Positions 37,122 through 45,819 of a DNA stretch of 64,000 bases are shown here, piece after piece; positions within the stretch are counted from its first letter, which is position 1; every line of letters begins with the position of its first letter. The stretch is from contig NZ_JACBNQ010000013.1 in NCBI RefSeq assembly GCF_013403245.1, positions 36,820 to 100,819 of the forward strand, in the 5' to 3' direction. Below the pieces are notes generated by a model, which was given only the letters and a program-made list of their open reading frames with translations, made no database searches and was not told where the DNA came from. Made by a program: the position numbers and the translations under genes. This stretch comes from Sedimentibacter hydroxybenzoicus DSM 7310 (lineage in GTDB: Bacteria > Bacillota > Clostridia > Tissierellales > Sedimentibacteraceae).

Positions 37122-37967
37122 ATGAGAGAAATTCATGTAGAATTAATATCCAAGACTGTTGAAAGGCTGTGTATTGAGTCGAATTATTATCTTCCGCAAG
37201 ATGTAAAAAAAGCATTACAGGATGCTTTAGAAAAAGAAGAATCTCCCCTTGCAAAGGAAATAATTGAGGATATTATTAAAAATCAAGAAATAGCAAGGAC
37301 AAACAATGTGCCTATCTGTCAGGATACAGGTCTTGCGGTAATATTTTTAGAATTAGGGCAGGAAGTAAGATTAACAGGCGGAGATTTAAACGAAGCAATA
37401 GATGAAGGCGTCAGAAGAGGATATAAAAACGGTTACCTTCGAAAATCGGCAGTTGATGATCCGTTCATGGTCAGAAAAAACACAGGAGACAATACACCCG
37501 CAATTATACATACCAAAATAGTACCCGGAGATAAAGTTAAATTAATATTGGCGCCAAAGGGAGGCGGAAGTGAAAATATGAGCGCTTTGGCAATGCTTAA
37601 GCCTTCGGATGGTGTAAAAGGAATAAAGCAATTCGTATTAGATACCGTTGACAAGGCAGGCTCTAATCCATGTCCCCCCATAATAGTCGGAATAGGTGTA
37701 GGAGGCACGATAGAGAAAACAACCTTAATCGCAAAACAAGCATTGTTGAGAACAGTAGGTGAACATAATTCAAATCCTGATATAGCGAAATTAGAAGAAG
37801 AATTATTAGAGGAAATCAATAAGCTTGGAATCGGTCCTCAAGGATTTGGCGGAAGAACTACAGCATTGGCCGTACATATTGAAACTTTCCCTGCTCATAT
37901 AGCAAGTATGCCTGTCACAATAAATATTCAATGCCATGTTGCAAGGCATCAGGAAGCAATAATTTAG
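37122..37967 (+). CDS. Class I fumarase / tartrate dehydratase, alpha subunit
   Basis: The 281-residue protein is the N-terminal half of the class I [4Fe-4S] hydro-lyases (FumA/TtdA). Cluster cysteines are in NVPICQDTGLAV, SNPCPPIIVGIGVGGT and INIQCHVARH. With the next gene it hydrates fumarate to malate, or dehydrates tartrate or a related hydroxy acid. ATG 37122 has GAGGGAG at good spacing, whereas the ATG at 37107 has none. Fumarase is favoured because malic enzyme follows. Confidence 0.9.
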   Translation: MREIHVELISKTVERLCIESNYYLPQDVKKALQDALEKEESPLAKEIIEDIIKNQEIARTNNVPICQDTGLAVIFLELGQEVRLTGGDLNEAIDEGVRRGYKNGYLRKSAVDDPFMVRKNTGDNTPAIIHTKIVPGDKVKLILAPKGGGSENMSALAMLKPSDGVKGIKQFVLDTVDKAGSNPCPPIIVGIGVGGTIEKTTLIAKQALLRTVGEHNSNPDIAKLEEELLEEINKLGIGPQGFGGRTTALAVHIETFPAHIASMPVTINIQCHVARHQEAII

Positions 37968-37997
37968 TCTTTTATTGAAAGTGTGGAGGTATATGAA

Positions 37998-38549
37998 ATG
38001 GTAAAGAAAGTTGATACTCCGTTAACGGATGAAGTGATTAATGAACTTAGGGCAGGAGACAGAGTTTTATTAAGCGGTATTATATATACCGGCCGCGATG
38101 CGGCTCACAAAAGATTGGCAGAGCTTATTAATAAAGGTGAAGAGCTGCCAATGGATATAAAAAATCAAACGATTTATTATGTTGGACCATGTCCCGCTAA
38201 GCCGGGTCAGGTTATCGGGTCTGCGGGACCTACCACCAGCGGAAGGATGGATGCCTACGCACCTTTATTGATAGACGAAGGTCTTAAAGGAATGATAGGC
38301 AAGGGTCTTAGAAATCAGCAGGTTGTTGATTCCATAGTAAAGAATAATGCAGTATATTTTGCAGCCGTAGGCGGTGCCGGTGCTTTGCTTGCCGAAGCGA
38401 TAAAGGAAGCAGAAGTCATAGCATTTTCGGATTTAGGTGCGGAGGCAATATATAAATTGAGAATTGAAGATTTTCCAGTAACAGTAATAATAGACAATCA
38501 AGGAAATGATTTATACAAAATCGGCAAAGAAAAATACAAAATAATATAA
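37998..38549 (+). CDS. Class I fumarase / tartrate dehydratase, beta subunit
   Basis: The 183-residue protein corresponds to the C-terminal half of FumA (TtdB): LLSGIIYTGRDAAHKRL, YVGPCPAKPGQVIGSAGPTTSGRMDAY and AVGGAGALLAEAI. It carries the swivelling substrate-binding domain. Start ATG 37998 lies 7 bases after GGAGGT. It is translated with the alpha subunit from the same operon. Confidence 0.92.
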   Translation: MVKKVDTPLTDEVINELRAGDRVLLSGIIYTGRDAAHKRLAELINKGEELPMDIKNQTIYYVGPCPAKPGQVIGSAGPTTSGRMDAYAPLLIDEGLKGMIGKGLRNQQVVDSIVKNNAVYFAAVGGAGALLAEAIKEAEVIAFSDLGAEAIYKLRIEDFPVTVIIDNQGNDLYKIGKEKYKII

Positions 38550-38562
38550 GGAAGGTAAACAT

Positions 38563-39738
38563 ATGTCATTAAGAGATGATGCATTGAAATTGCACAAGGA
38601 TAATCAAGGTAAGTTAAATTTAATGAGCAAGGTTCCCGTTACGGATAAAGAAAGCTTAAGTCTGGCATATACGCCGGGTGTAGCTGAGCCATGCAAGGAA
38701 ATACACAAGGATGTTAATTTAGTTTACGATTATACATCAAAAGGCAATTTAGTGGCGGTTGTGTCGGATGGAACTGCCGTTTTAGGACTTGGTGATATCG
38801 GTGCTTATGCTTCAATACCTGTTATGGAAGGAAAAGCTGTATTATTTAAAGAATTCGGCGGAGTTGATTCTTTTCCGATCTGTGTTAAAACCAAAGATCC
38901 CGACGAAATAGTTAATATAGTTGAAATGATTGAACCGGTTTTTGGCGGTATAAATTTAGAGGATATGTCGGCACCAAGATGCTTTGAAATAGAACGAAAA
39001 CTTAAAGAAAGACTATCAATTCCCGTTTTCCACGATGATCAGCATGGAACTGCAATCATTGTTTTGGCAGGCTTAATGAATGCTCTTAGAATTACTGAGA
39101 AAAAAATGGAGGATTTAGTAATTGTAATAAACGGTTCAGGTGCTGCCGGTGTTGCTATTGCAAAGATAATACTCAATATAGGGGTAAAAGATATGCTGAT
39201 GGTTGACAGAACCGGAATTATCTGCAAGGGCAGAGAAAAAGGAATGAATTGGGCTAAGGAAGAGCTTGCGAAGGTTACTAATAAGGATAATAAAAAAGGA
39301 AGTCTGGCAGATGCGTTGATTGGTGCAGACGTATTTATGGGAGTATCGGAAGCTAACATCGTTACGGAAGAAATGGTTAAAAGTATGAATAATGATGCCA
39401 TAATTTTTGCAATGGCAAACCCGGTTCCGGAAATTGATCCCGAACTTGCAAAAAAAGCAGGAGCGAGGGTAGTAGGAACAGGCAGGTCAGACTATCCGAA
39501 TCAGATAAACAATGTATTGGCATTCCCGGGAGTTTTCAGAGGTACCTTTGACGTCAGAGCTACTACTATAAATGAAGAAATGAAATTAGCGGCGGCTAAA
39601 GCATTATCCGAGCTTATATCGGATGAAGAATTAACTGAAGATTACATAATACCAATGCCTTTTGATAAAAGAGTAAGACCGGCGGTTGCAGAGGCGGTGG
39701 CGAAAGCAGCAAGAAGTACGGGTGTGGCATTACTATAA
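38563..39738 (+). CDS. NAD(P)-dependent malic enzyme
   Basis: The 391-residue bacterial short-form malic enzyme decarboxylates malate to pyruvate. The substrate motifs YTPGVAEPCKEI and SDGTAVLGLGDIG are present. So are the catalytic Lys in MEGKAVLFKEFGG, the metal-binding EDM/DDQHGTA region and the dinucleotide fold INGSGAAGVAIA. Together with fumarase it gives a fumarate-malate-pyruvate route. ATG behind AAGGAAGGTAAACAT. Confidence 0.93.
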   Translation: MSLRDDALKLHKDNQGKLNLMSKVPVTDKESLSLAYTPGVAEPCKEIHKDVNLVYDYTSKGNLVAVVSDGTAVLGLGDIGAYASIPVMEGKAVLFKEFGGVDSFPICVKTKDPDEIVNIVEMIEPVFGGINLEDMSAPRCFEIERKLKERLSIPVFHDDQHGTAIIVLAGLMNALRITEKKMEDLVIVINGSGAAGVAIAKIILNIGVKDMLMVDRTGIICKGREKGMNWAKEELAKVTNKDNKKGSLADALIGADVFMGVSEANIVTEEMVKSMNNDAIIFAMANPVPEIDPELAKKAGARVVGTGRSDYPNQINNVLAFPGVFRGTFDVRATTINEEMKLAAAKALSELISDEELTEDYIIPMPFDKRVRPAVAEAVAKAARSTGVALL

Positions 39739-39759
39739 AAAATATAAGGTGGTGATGGT

Positions 39760-40806
39760 ATGGACAGACCTATTGTGTATGATCTTAATACACTTAATGA
39801 ATTTTGCATCGGCATGTTTATAAAAGCCGGTATGAGCTCAGAGGAAGCAGAAATTATGAGCGATACATTAATGTTTGCTGAAATGAGAAATGTAAAATCA
39901 CACGGTATAATAAGATTACCCACATATATAGAAAGAATGGAAAAAGGTGTTGTAAATAACAAGCCGGAAATGAAACTTATAAATAATCCATTTGCTGCTG
40001 TTTCGATGCTGAATGCGGATAACGGAATGGGACAGGTTGCGGGATATAAAGCAATGAAGGAAGCTATGAACATAGCAAAAGTTTATGGAATAGGGATGGT
40101 GGCAGTAAAAAATTCCAACCATTTTGGTGTGGCTTCATATTATTCAATGATGGCATCAAAGGACGATATGATTGGATTGGTTATGACAAATGCATCGCCT
40201 GCTATAGCTCCGTTCGGCACAAAGGCACCATTGCTTGGCACTAACCCGCTTTCCGTAGCTGTGCCCGCAAAATATAAAAAACCTATTGTTCTTGATATGT
40301 CCATGTCTACTGTTGCAAGAGGCAAAATCAGAATGGCAGCACTGCAAAATAAAGAAATACCTTTAGATTGGGGGTTGGACGAGGAAGGCAACCCCACAGC
40401 TGACCCATATGAGGCATTGAAGGGTAGTTTAGTGCCTATCGGCGGTGTTAAAGGTTCGGGTTTATCTTTGATAGTTGATTTGCTTACCGGTGTTTTAACA
40501 GATACTTCCTTAACTGGTGAAGTAAAGAATATTACCGATATGAGCGGCCCTTCCAAAACAAGTCATGTATTTATAGCCGTAAATATCAGCAGCTTTATTG
40601 ATACTGATGTTTATAAGAAGAATGTTGACTCAGTTGTAAATAATATAAAATCATTACCTCCTAAAGGTAATAACGAAATTTTTATGGCAGGTGAAATTGA
40701 ACAAAGACTGATGGATGAAAGAAGATCCTTAGGCATACCTGTAGAAATTGAAGTTATTGAAGAATTAAACAAATTAGCAGAAAAATACGATGGAACAAAA
40801 TTATAA
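39760..40806 (+). CDS. Ldh2-family (malate/L-lactate/sulfolactate) dehydrogenase
   Basis: The 348-residue protein belongs to the Ldh2/MDH2 family of non-Rossmann NAD(P) enzymes that oxidise 2-hydroxy acids. Family motifs are KSHGIIRLPTYIERM, VAVKNSNHFGVASYYSMMA and LVPIGGVKGSGLSLIVDLLTG. The substrate may be malate, a 2-hydroxy acid derived from the pathway, or ureidoglycolate-like compounds. It is the last gene of unit 1. Confidence 0.88.
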   Translation: MDRPIVYDLNTLNEFCIGMFIKAGMSSEEAEIMSDTLMFAEMRNVKSHGIIRLPTYIERMEKGVVNNKPEMKLINNPFAAVSMLNADNGMGQVAGYKAMKEAMNIAKVYGIGMVAVKNSNHFGVASYYSMMASKDDMIGLVMTNASPAIAPFGTKAPLLGTNPLSVAVPAKYKKPIVLDMSMSTVARGKIRMAALQNKEIPLDWGLDEEGNPTADPYEALKGSLVPIGGVKGSGLSLIVDLLTGVLTDTSLTGEVKNITDMSGPSKTSHVFIAVNISSFIDTDVYKKNVDSVVNNIKSLPPKGNNEIFMAGEIEQRLMDERRSLGIPVEIEVIEELNKLAEKYDGTKL

Positions 40807-40840
40807 CGTTGAATGACGGGTAATAACCTTATTGAAATCT

Positions 40841-40896
40841 TTTCATAATTAAATATCGTAATATCAATTTAATCTATTTAATATTTCATAATGAAA
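40841..40896. promoter_or_regulatory. Candidate paired activator sites, unit 2
   Basis: TTTCATAATTAAA (40841-40853) and the perfect palindromic-arm site TTTCATAATGAAA (40884-40896) are 43 bp apart, about four turns. They lie 83-138 bp upstream of the -24 box. Same motif as before unit 1. Confidence 0.5.
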
Positions 40897-40942
40897 TACC
40901 GTAAATAATCCCAAACTTTATTTAACAATTAACATTAAAATT

Positions 40943-40976
40943 ACAAGGTTTATTTATTTTATAAAATAAACCTTGT
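40943..40976. terminator. 34-bp palindrome directly upstream of the sigma-54 promoter
   Basis: ACAAGGTTTATTT and AAATAAACCTTGT form a 13-bp stem around an AT loop, ending one base before the -24 box. It may end transcription of unit 1, though no T-tract follows, or insulate or regulate unit 2. Confidence 0.5.
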
Positions 40977-40977
40977 A

Positions 40978-40994
40978 TGGCACTTAATTTGCAT
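40978..40994 (+). promoter_or_regulatory. Sigma-54 promoter of catabolic unit 2
   Basis: TGGCACTTAATTTGCAT matches the full -24/-12 consensus, with GG-N10-GC. It is 79 bp before the nitroreductase start. Confidence 0.92.
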
Positions 40995-41072
40995 ATTGAA
41001 ATAATAAATAGTATTACAGAATCTATAAAAACGTTTTCATAAAAAAACGAAAATATTTAAGGAGAGTGCAAT

Positions 41073-41732
41073 ATGGAAAATACTAAGGAAGTATTCTTTC
41101 AGGTAATTAAGGACCGCAGAAGTATAAGAAAGTATACGGAGCAAAGAATTACAGAAGAAGATTTAAGGCTTATATTAGAAAGTGCCAGACAAGCACCTTC
41201 AGGAGAAAATGCACAGCCGTGGAGGTTTATTGTGATTAAAGACCAAGACAGTAAGGATTTCTTGTCATACGTCGGTAAACATGGAAGCGGAAGAAGGTTC
41301 ACAGGAGAATTTTTAAGCAAACAAATGCAGGCAAGATTTACAGGCTTACAGGATGAAGAAAAAAAGATTGCCGCATATAAAAAATTGACTTCCGGTAATG
41401 TATCGTCATTTGTCAGCGAAGCCGATGTAAACATAATTGTATTAGGGAAAAAAGAGGTTTGGGATGCTCCCTTTGATACCTCTGCCGCTATTGAAAATAT
41501 GCTTTTGACGGTAACAAGTTTAGGCTTGGGAGCATGCTGGCTGGTAGCTCCATGTATAGATATAAGAGACGAGCTCAGAATGAAGGAGTATTTCGAAATA
41601 ACTGATGAGTATAAGCTGTTTGCTATTATTTCAATAGGATATCCTGCTAAAATGGCAAATCCAAGACCTAGAATTCCTTTAAAGGATTTGGTCTTCAATG
41701 AAAAGTTCGGAGAAGCATATTACGAAGAATAA
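41073..41732 (+). CDS. Nitroreductase-family flavoprotein
   Basis: The 219-residue protein has the FMN-binding start RRSIRKYTEQRITEEDL and the ESARQAPSGENAQPWRFIVI motif. The C-terminal GLGACWLVAPCIDIRDEL helix is also typical. A family member inserted into a catabolic operon often reduces a C=C, imine or ring rather than a nitro group. First gene of unit 2. ATG behind AAGGAGAGTGCAAT. Confidence 0.88.
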   Translation: MENTKEVFFQVIKDRRSIRKYTEQRITEEDLRLILESARQAPSGENAQPWRFIVIKDQDSKDFLSYVGKHGSGRRFTGEFLSKQMQARFTGLQDEEKKIAAYKKLTSGNVSSFVSEADVNIIVLGKKEVWDAPFDTSAAIENMLLTVTSLGLGACWLVAPCIDIRDELRMKEYFEITDEYKLFAIISIGYPAKMANPRPRIPLKDLVFNEKFGEAYYEE

Positions 41733-41788
41733 TATGATGCCCAGATAATTAACGCCAATATCTAAATGAAAGCTATGGAGGATATAAA

Positions 41789-42232
41789 ATGAGTGATATA
41801 AATAACTTTAAAGATCAAATGCTGTATGAGGTTCAAAAGGCATTCTATGATGAAAGAGGGAAGGGTGCAAGATATAGGTTAACCTTAACAGGTGTACCTT
41901 ATATAAAATCTCAGCTTGGAGAAAAAGCGAATGACATTGAAATGATAAAGAATTGGCTGATAGAAAACAAATTCTGCACAGAAATTGAAATAGAACAGGA
42001 TGAGATTGAATTCAAAGCTAAAATGAAAAATTGCTGTCTGTATAATATAAGCAACTCATTCTATGAAAAGGGTATGCAGCCTTTGAGCTGTCCGATTGCC
42101 AATATGTTTATGAGTGCCATTGAAAGTGAACTTGGCCTGTCTCCCGAATTGCTTCCGATAGACATCAAGGGAGAGTATTGCGGCATCAGATGTGCTAAAA
42201 TAGCTGATTCGGCTGTAGTTGAAGGTAATTAG
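41789..42232 (+). CDS. Unknown Cys-containing protein (147 aa)
   Basis: I do not recognise this family with confidence. The protein is soluble, with an N-terminal helix pair and a conserved-looking cysteine set: CCLYNIS, LSCPIANMF and EYCGIRCAKIA. It may resemble the small L-2-amino-thiazoline-4-carboxylate hydrolase-like or hydrocarbon-binding V4R-like proteins, but neither is firm. It ends one base before the CoA-transferase start, so it is translationally linked to it. A cofactor-binding or accessory role is possible. Confidence 0.6.
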   Translation: MSDINNFKDQMLYEVQKAFYDERGKGARYRLTLTGVPYIKSQLGEKANDIEMIKNWLIENKFCTEIEIEQDEIEFKAKMKNCCLYNISNSFYEKGMQPLSCPIANMFMSAIESELGLSPELLPIDIKGEYCGIRCAKIADSAVVEGN

Positions 42233-42233
42233 C

Positions 42234-43163
42234 ATGAATAGCAAGGTTATGAATTTAATTGATGCCGTCAGAGAAATACCAGATGGTGCAGAAATTGCAT
42301 TTGGCGGGTTTGCAATAACAAGAAGCCCCGTAGCTTTTGCCTGCGAAATGATAAGGCAAAATAAGAAAGACCTTAATATATATCAACCTATAGTCTGTAT
42401 GGCTACGGATATGCTTGTAGGAGCAAAATCTGTAAAGAAGCTGTCTTATGGCGGTGGTTCTCTGGACAGATTCGGAAGAATGGAGAGAATCAATGAAGCG
42501 TTTGAAAATAAAACGATAGATGCAAGAGAGTTCAGCGGACTAAGCTTAACCTACAGATTTTTGGCAGGCTCTTTAGGAGTTCCGTATATACCTACAAAGA
42601 CATTGTTAGGAACTGACATTTTAAAAAATTTGCTTGATAAGAAAGATGAGTCTGTTATGATTTCTGAATCTCCGTATGGTGACGGTGAAAAATATGTTTT
42701 TATGAAAGCATTGAATCCTGATTATGCGGTAATACATGCTCCGTATGCCGATGAAAAGGGAAATGTATTGATTGATGGACCTGTGTGGGACCTGGAATTA
42801 GCAAAAGCAGCAAAAAAACTGTATGTTACTGTAGACCAGATTATTTCAAATGAGTATATCAAGATGCATCCGGAAAAGGTTGTCATACCTAATGTTTATA
42901 CCCATGCAGTCATAGAAGTACCTTACGGAGCTTATCCTACGGCTGTTTATAAAATGTATGATTATGATAGTGATATGTTGACAAAGTATGCTAAAACCAA
43001 TAAAAAACAAGAAGATTTTGATTTATTCATAGATGAATATGTTACGGGAACAAGCAATCACAATGAATTTTTAGAAAAATGCGGCGGTATTTCTGCATTA
43101 AATAAATTAAAAGCCGACCCTGTCTACGGTTATAAAAAGGTTTGGGGTGATAAATATGAGTAA
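42234..43163 (+). CDS. CoA-transferase, alpha subunit (glutaconate/IpdA-like)
   Basis: The 309-residue family I CoA-transferase A subunit has the pattern GAEIAFGGFAITRSPVAFACEM and GGGSLDRFGRM. ATG 42234 lies 8 bases after GAAGG, with the previous stop 1 base upstream; the longer TTG start at 42219 has no ribosome site. It overlaps the beta gene by 8 bp. Together they move CoA between acyl groups or, as in IpdAB, hydrolyse a ring-derived acyl-CoA. The substrate is probably the imported acid or its ring-opened product. Confidence 0.85.
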   Translation: MNSKVMNLIDAVREIPDGAEIAFGGFAITRSPVAFACEMIRQNKKDLNIYQPIVCMATDMLVGAKSVKKLSYGGGSLDRFGRMERINEAFENKTIDAREFSGLSLTYRFLAGSLGVPYIPTKTLLGTDILKNLLDKKDESVMISESPYGDGEKYVFMKALNPDYAVIHAPYADEKGNVLIDGPVWDLELAKAAKKLYVTVDQIISNEYIKMHPEKVVIPNVYTHAVIEVPYGAYPTAVYKMYDYDSDMLTKYAKTNKKQEDFDLFIDEYVTGTSNHNEFLEKCGGISALNKLKADPVYGYKKVWGDKYE

Positions 43164-43920
43164 TTCAAAATTTACAACTAATGAATTAATGGCTGTTACA
43201 GCCTCAAGGCTGCTTAAGGATGGTCAAAATATAGTAGTTGGTTTAGGATTACCGCAGGTTGCAACGCTTCTTGCTAAAAGTACACATGCTCCTCATTTAA
43301 ATATCATATTTGAAATTGGAGTTGTAAACCCTGAAAGCGTTGACACAGGTGTTGGAATAGCCGATCCGAGATTATGGTACAGAAGTGATTACTTTACAAG
43401 CTTTATAGGTTCTCTGGGTCACATACTGCAAAGAGGATTGGTTGATGTGGGATTTTTAGGCGGCTTGCAAATAGACAAGTTCGGTAATATAAATTCCACG
43501 GGAGTACACGAAAAGGATTATTTCAGACATATTAACGGGAGTGGTGGAGCAGCAGACATAGCATCCTATTCAAAGAATATTTTTGCCATAGCCAAACACC
43601 AAAAAAGAAAAATTGTAGATATGGTTGATTTTATAACGACGGTAGGTTACTTAAACGGAGGAGCCACGAGAGAAAATTCCGGACTGCCCAAGTGTAAGAG
43701 TATAAGAATCATAACTAACTTGTGTGTAATGAATTTTAATAATCAGCTGAGAGAAATGCAGATTGAATCAGTTCATCCTGGTGTCACTAAAGATCAGATT
43801 ATTGAAAACACAGGATTTGACATTAAATTTGCAGGTGATTTGAAAGAAACCGATTTGCCGGATGATAATGAAATCTATTTGTTAAGAAACGTTATAGACC
43901 CAAAAAAATTATATATTTAA
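43156..43920 (+). CDS. CoA-transferase, beta subunit (glutaconate/IpdB-like)
   Basis: The 254-residue B subunit contains the region that carries the catalytic Glu in the family (NIIFEIGVVNPES). It also has the GFLGGLQIDKFGNINST block typical of CoA-transferase B. Start ATG 43156 follows GGGGTGATAAAT and overlaps the alpha stop. See the alpha subunit for role. Confidence 0.85.
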   Translation: MSNSKFTTNELMAVTASRLLKDGQNIVVGLGLPQVATLLAKSTHAPHLNIIFEIGVVNPESVDTGVGIADPRLWYRSDYFTSFIGSLGHILQRGLVDVGFLGGLQIDKFGNINSTGVHEKDYFRHINGSGGAADIASYSKNIFAIAKHQKRKIVDMVDFITTVGYLNGGATRENSGLPKCKSIRIITNLCVMNFNNQLREMQIESVHPGVTKDQIIENTGFDIKFAGDLKETDLPDDNEIYLLRNVIDPKKLYI

Positions 43921-43967
43921 TATATAATCGTATGAAAAAAATTATTTATTTTGCCAAGGAGGTAGAA

Positions 43968-45068
43968 ATGAAACAGATTAAAACTTTATGTTTAGTTCTC
44001 GCTTTGATTTTAACTGCATCCTTTGGGTTTTCAGGATGTACTCAACAAACTCAAACACCTGCACCGCCACCGGCTCCCGTGCCTGCACCGGCAGAACCGG
44101 CTGCACCTCAGGAACCGGCAAAACCCGAATTGAAATATCCGGAGAGACCCATTAATGCTGTTGTTGGTTTTTCAGCCGGAGGACCGACTGATGTTATAGC
44201 AAGAGGTATCGTACCGATTCTTCAGGATTTGGTTGGTGAAGGTATTGCTATTACAAATACTCCGGGCGCTGCGAGCGCAACTGCCGCTGTAAGTGTAAAG
44301 GATGCAAAAGCTGACGGATATACGTTATTTTTCGGTTCGGAAATAATGTCGGTATGGCAGACAATGGGCACTATGGATATGAGCCCTACAAGAGACTTTA
44401 TTCCAATTAAATTAGTTGCTGAAGCAACACCCGTTTTGGCAGTTCCGCCGGATTCAAAATTTGAATCGGCAGAGCAATTAATCCAGTATGCAATTGATCA
44501 TCCTGGGGAACTAAGAATTGCCACTGCCGGTCCTGCGACAGTTCCACATATAAGCGGGCTGTTGCTTGAACAATATGTTGGTGCCGAATTTACATTTGTT
44601 CCGTTTCAGGGCGGAGGTCCGGCTATAACTGCAGTTATGGGCAGTCAGGTAGATGCAACAATTGAAATGGTACAATCGATGGTTGAAGCGCATAAGGGCG
44701 GAAATTTAAAGATATTGGCTTCGTTTACAAACGAACCGATTCCCGGTCTTGATGATATAGTTCCAATAAGCTCTGTTTATCCTGTACTTAAGGATTATGT
44801 TCCATACGGACCATATTTCGGATTGTTTGCACCGTTAGAAACTCCGGACGACATTATTCAGTTCTTAAAGGAAAAAATGACAGAAGCTATGGCTGACCCA
44901 AGATGGAGTGAATATTGCACAAAATTGTACTTAACTCAAATAGATTACGATGAAGAAGCAGCTTATGAATATCTGGAAAAATGGACATCAAAGGCAGCAT
45001 GGCTGTTATATGAAACAGGGGCAGCTCCTAATTCTCCCGAGGATTTCGGAATTAAGAAACCTGAATAA
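43968..45068 (+). CDS. tctC: Tripartite tricarboxylate transporter substrate-binding lipoprotein (TctC)
   Basis: The 366-residue lipoprotein has lipobox FSGC at the N-terminus and a Pro/Ala-rich linker (Cys22 to about 50). The TctC/Bug fold follows: YPERPINAVVGFSAGGPTDVIARG, FVPFQGGGPAITAVMGSQVD. Bug proteins bind small carboxylates by water-mediated contacts. ATG 43968 has AAGGAGGTAGAA; the in-frame ATG at 43932 lacks a site. It delivers the substrate to TctAB encoded downstream. The ligand is unknown. Confidence 0.9.
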   Translation: MKQIKTLCLVLALILTASFGFSGCTQQTQTPAPPPAPVPAPAEPAAPQEPAKPELKYPERPINAVVGFSAGGPTDVIARGIVPILQDLVGEGIAITNTPGAASATAAVSVKDAKADGYTLFFGSEIMSVWQTMGTMDMSPTRDFIPIKLVAEATPVLAVPPDSKFESAEQLIQYAIDHPGELRIATAGPATVPHISGLLLEQYVGAEFTFVPFQGGGPAITAVMGSQVDATIEMVQSMVEAHKGGNLKILASFTNEPIPGLDDIVPISSVYPVLKDYVPYGPYFGLFAPLETPDDIIQFLKEKMTEAMADPRWSEYCTKLYLTQIDYDEEAAYEYLEKWTSKAAWLLYETGAAPNSPEDFGIKKPE

Positions 45069-45080
45069 AATTGCTTTCAT

Positions 45081-45115
45081 GACAGCCCTTGCTTAAAGCT
45101 TGGCAAAGGGCTGTC
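45081..45115 (+). other. Intra-operon hairpin after tctC
   Basis: GACAGCCCTTGC pairs with GCAAAGGGCTGTC (one bulged A). No T-tract follows. Such hairpins after a binding-protein gene usually stabilise its mRNA and lower downstream expression. Confidence 0.7.
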
Positions 45116-45141
45116 TAAACAGAAATAACAGGAGGGTTGCT

Positions 45142-45321
45142 ATGTTAATAGTAGATATAAACAAATGTAACGGAGACGGTGTTTGTTCAGAGGTTTGCGG
45201 TGCAGGTGCAGCAATATTAAATGAAGCAGAAGGTAAAGCTTACATAGACCCTGATATGTGTATTGAATGCTATTCATGCATGAGCACTTGTCCTCAAGAA
45301 GCAATTTACGAAGAGGAATAG
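45142..45321 (+). CDS. Small 2x[4Fe-4S] ferredoxin with Asp-ligand motif
   Basis: The 59-residue ferredoxin has Cys9-x2-Asp12-x2-Cys15-x3-Cys19 in the first half and Cys40, Cys43, Cys46, Cys50 in the second. The second cysteine of cluster I is replaced by Asp. That is the arrangement of the Pyrococcus furiosus ferredoxin, the natural partner of its aldehyde oxidoreductase. It is encoded inside the transporter genes and two genes before the AOR, so it probably takes electrons from it. ATG 45142 behind GGAGGGTTGCT. Confidence 0.88.
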   Translation: MLIVDINKCNGDGVCSEVCGAGAAILNEAEGKAYIDPDMCIECYSCMSTCPQEAIYEEE

Positions 45322-45330
45322 GAGGAGCTT

Positions 45331-45807
45331 ATGAAGCTGAGATGGATAGATTGGTTAGTAATAGCTATAGTCGGAGCTATCACTGCTTTTATATTGATTA
45401 GCATTTATGGCTTTGTTAACAATAAGGGCATTGAGTTATTTTCAGTAACTTCACCGTTGATTTTTCCATTTCTTGTTGGTGTTACGCTTTTAGTATGTTG
45501 GATATTAACAATAATAAAAGACATAAAAAAAGCAGTTACAACAAATAAGGATGATTCAAAAGAATTGCTGCACGATATGGTAGTTGTCATAATTTATATA
45601 ATTGGTGTCTTAACGTATTCCTTAGTAATAGGTAAAATCGGATTTATCTTAGGATCCATCCTGTTCTTAATAACAGGAATGGTATTTATGAATTATGATG
45701 AAGAAAAATATAGTAAAAAAATTATAAATGCAGCTATTGTTTCTTGTATTACAGTACCTGTTTTATATTATGTGTTTCATGAAGTATTTAAGGTCATGTT
45801 ACCGTAG
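45331..45807 (+). CDS. tctB: Tripartite tricarboxylate transporter small membrane subunit (TctB)
   Basis: The 158-residue protein has four predicted helices, a WLVIAIVGAITAFILI start and FPFLVGVTLLVCWIL. It lies directly before tctA, with a 9-bp gap after the ferredoxin gene. Sequence conservation in TctB is low; the call rests largely on size, topology and position. Confidence 0.85.
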   Translation: MKLRWIDWLVIAIVGAITAFILISIYGFVNNKGIELFSVTSPLIFPFLVGVTLLVCWILTIIKDIKKAVTTNKDDSKELLHDMVVVIIYIIGVLTYSLVIGKIGFILGSILFLITGMVFMNYDEEKYSKKIINAAIVSCITVPVLYYVFHEVFKVMLP

Positions 45808-45819
45808 GGAGGTGCAATA

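Larger units (their letters stand above)
40807..41072. other. Regulatory region of catabolic unit 2
   Basis: It contains two candidate activator sites, a 34-bp palindrome and a sigma-54 promoter, entered separately. No coding sequence is seen. Confidence 0.7.
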
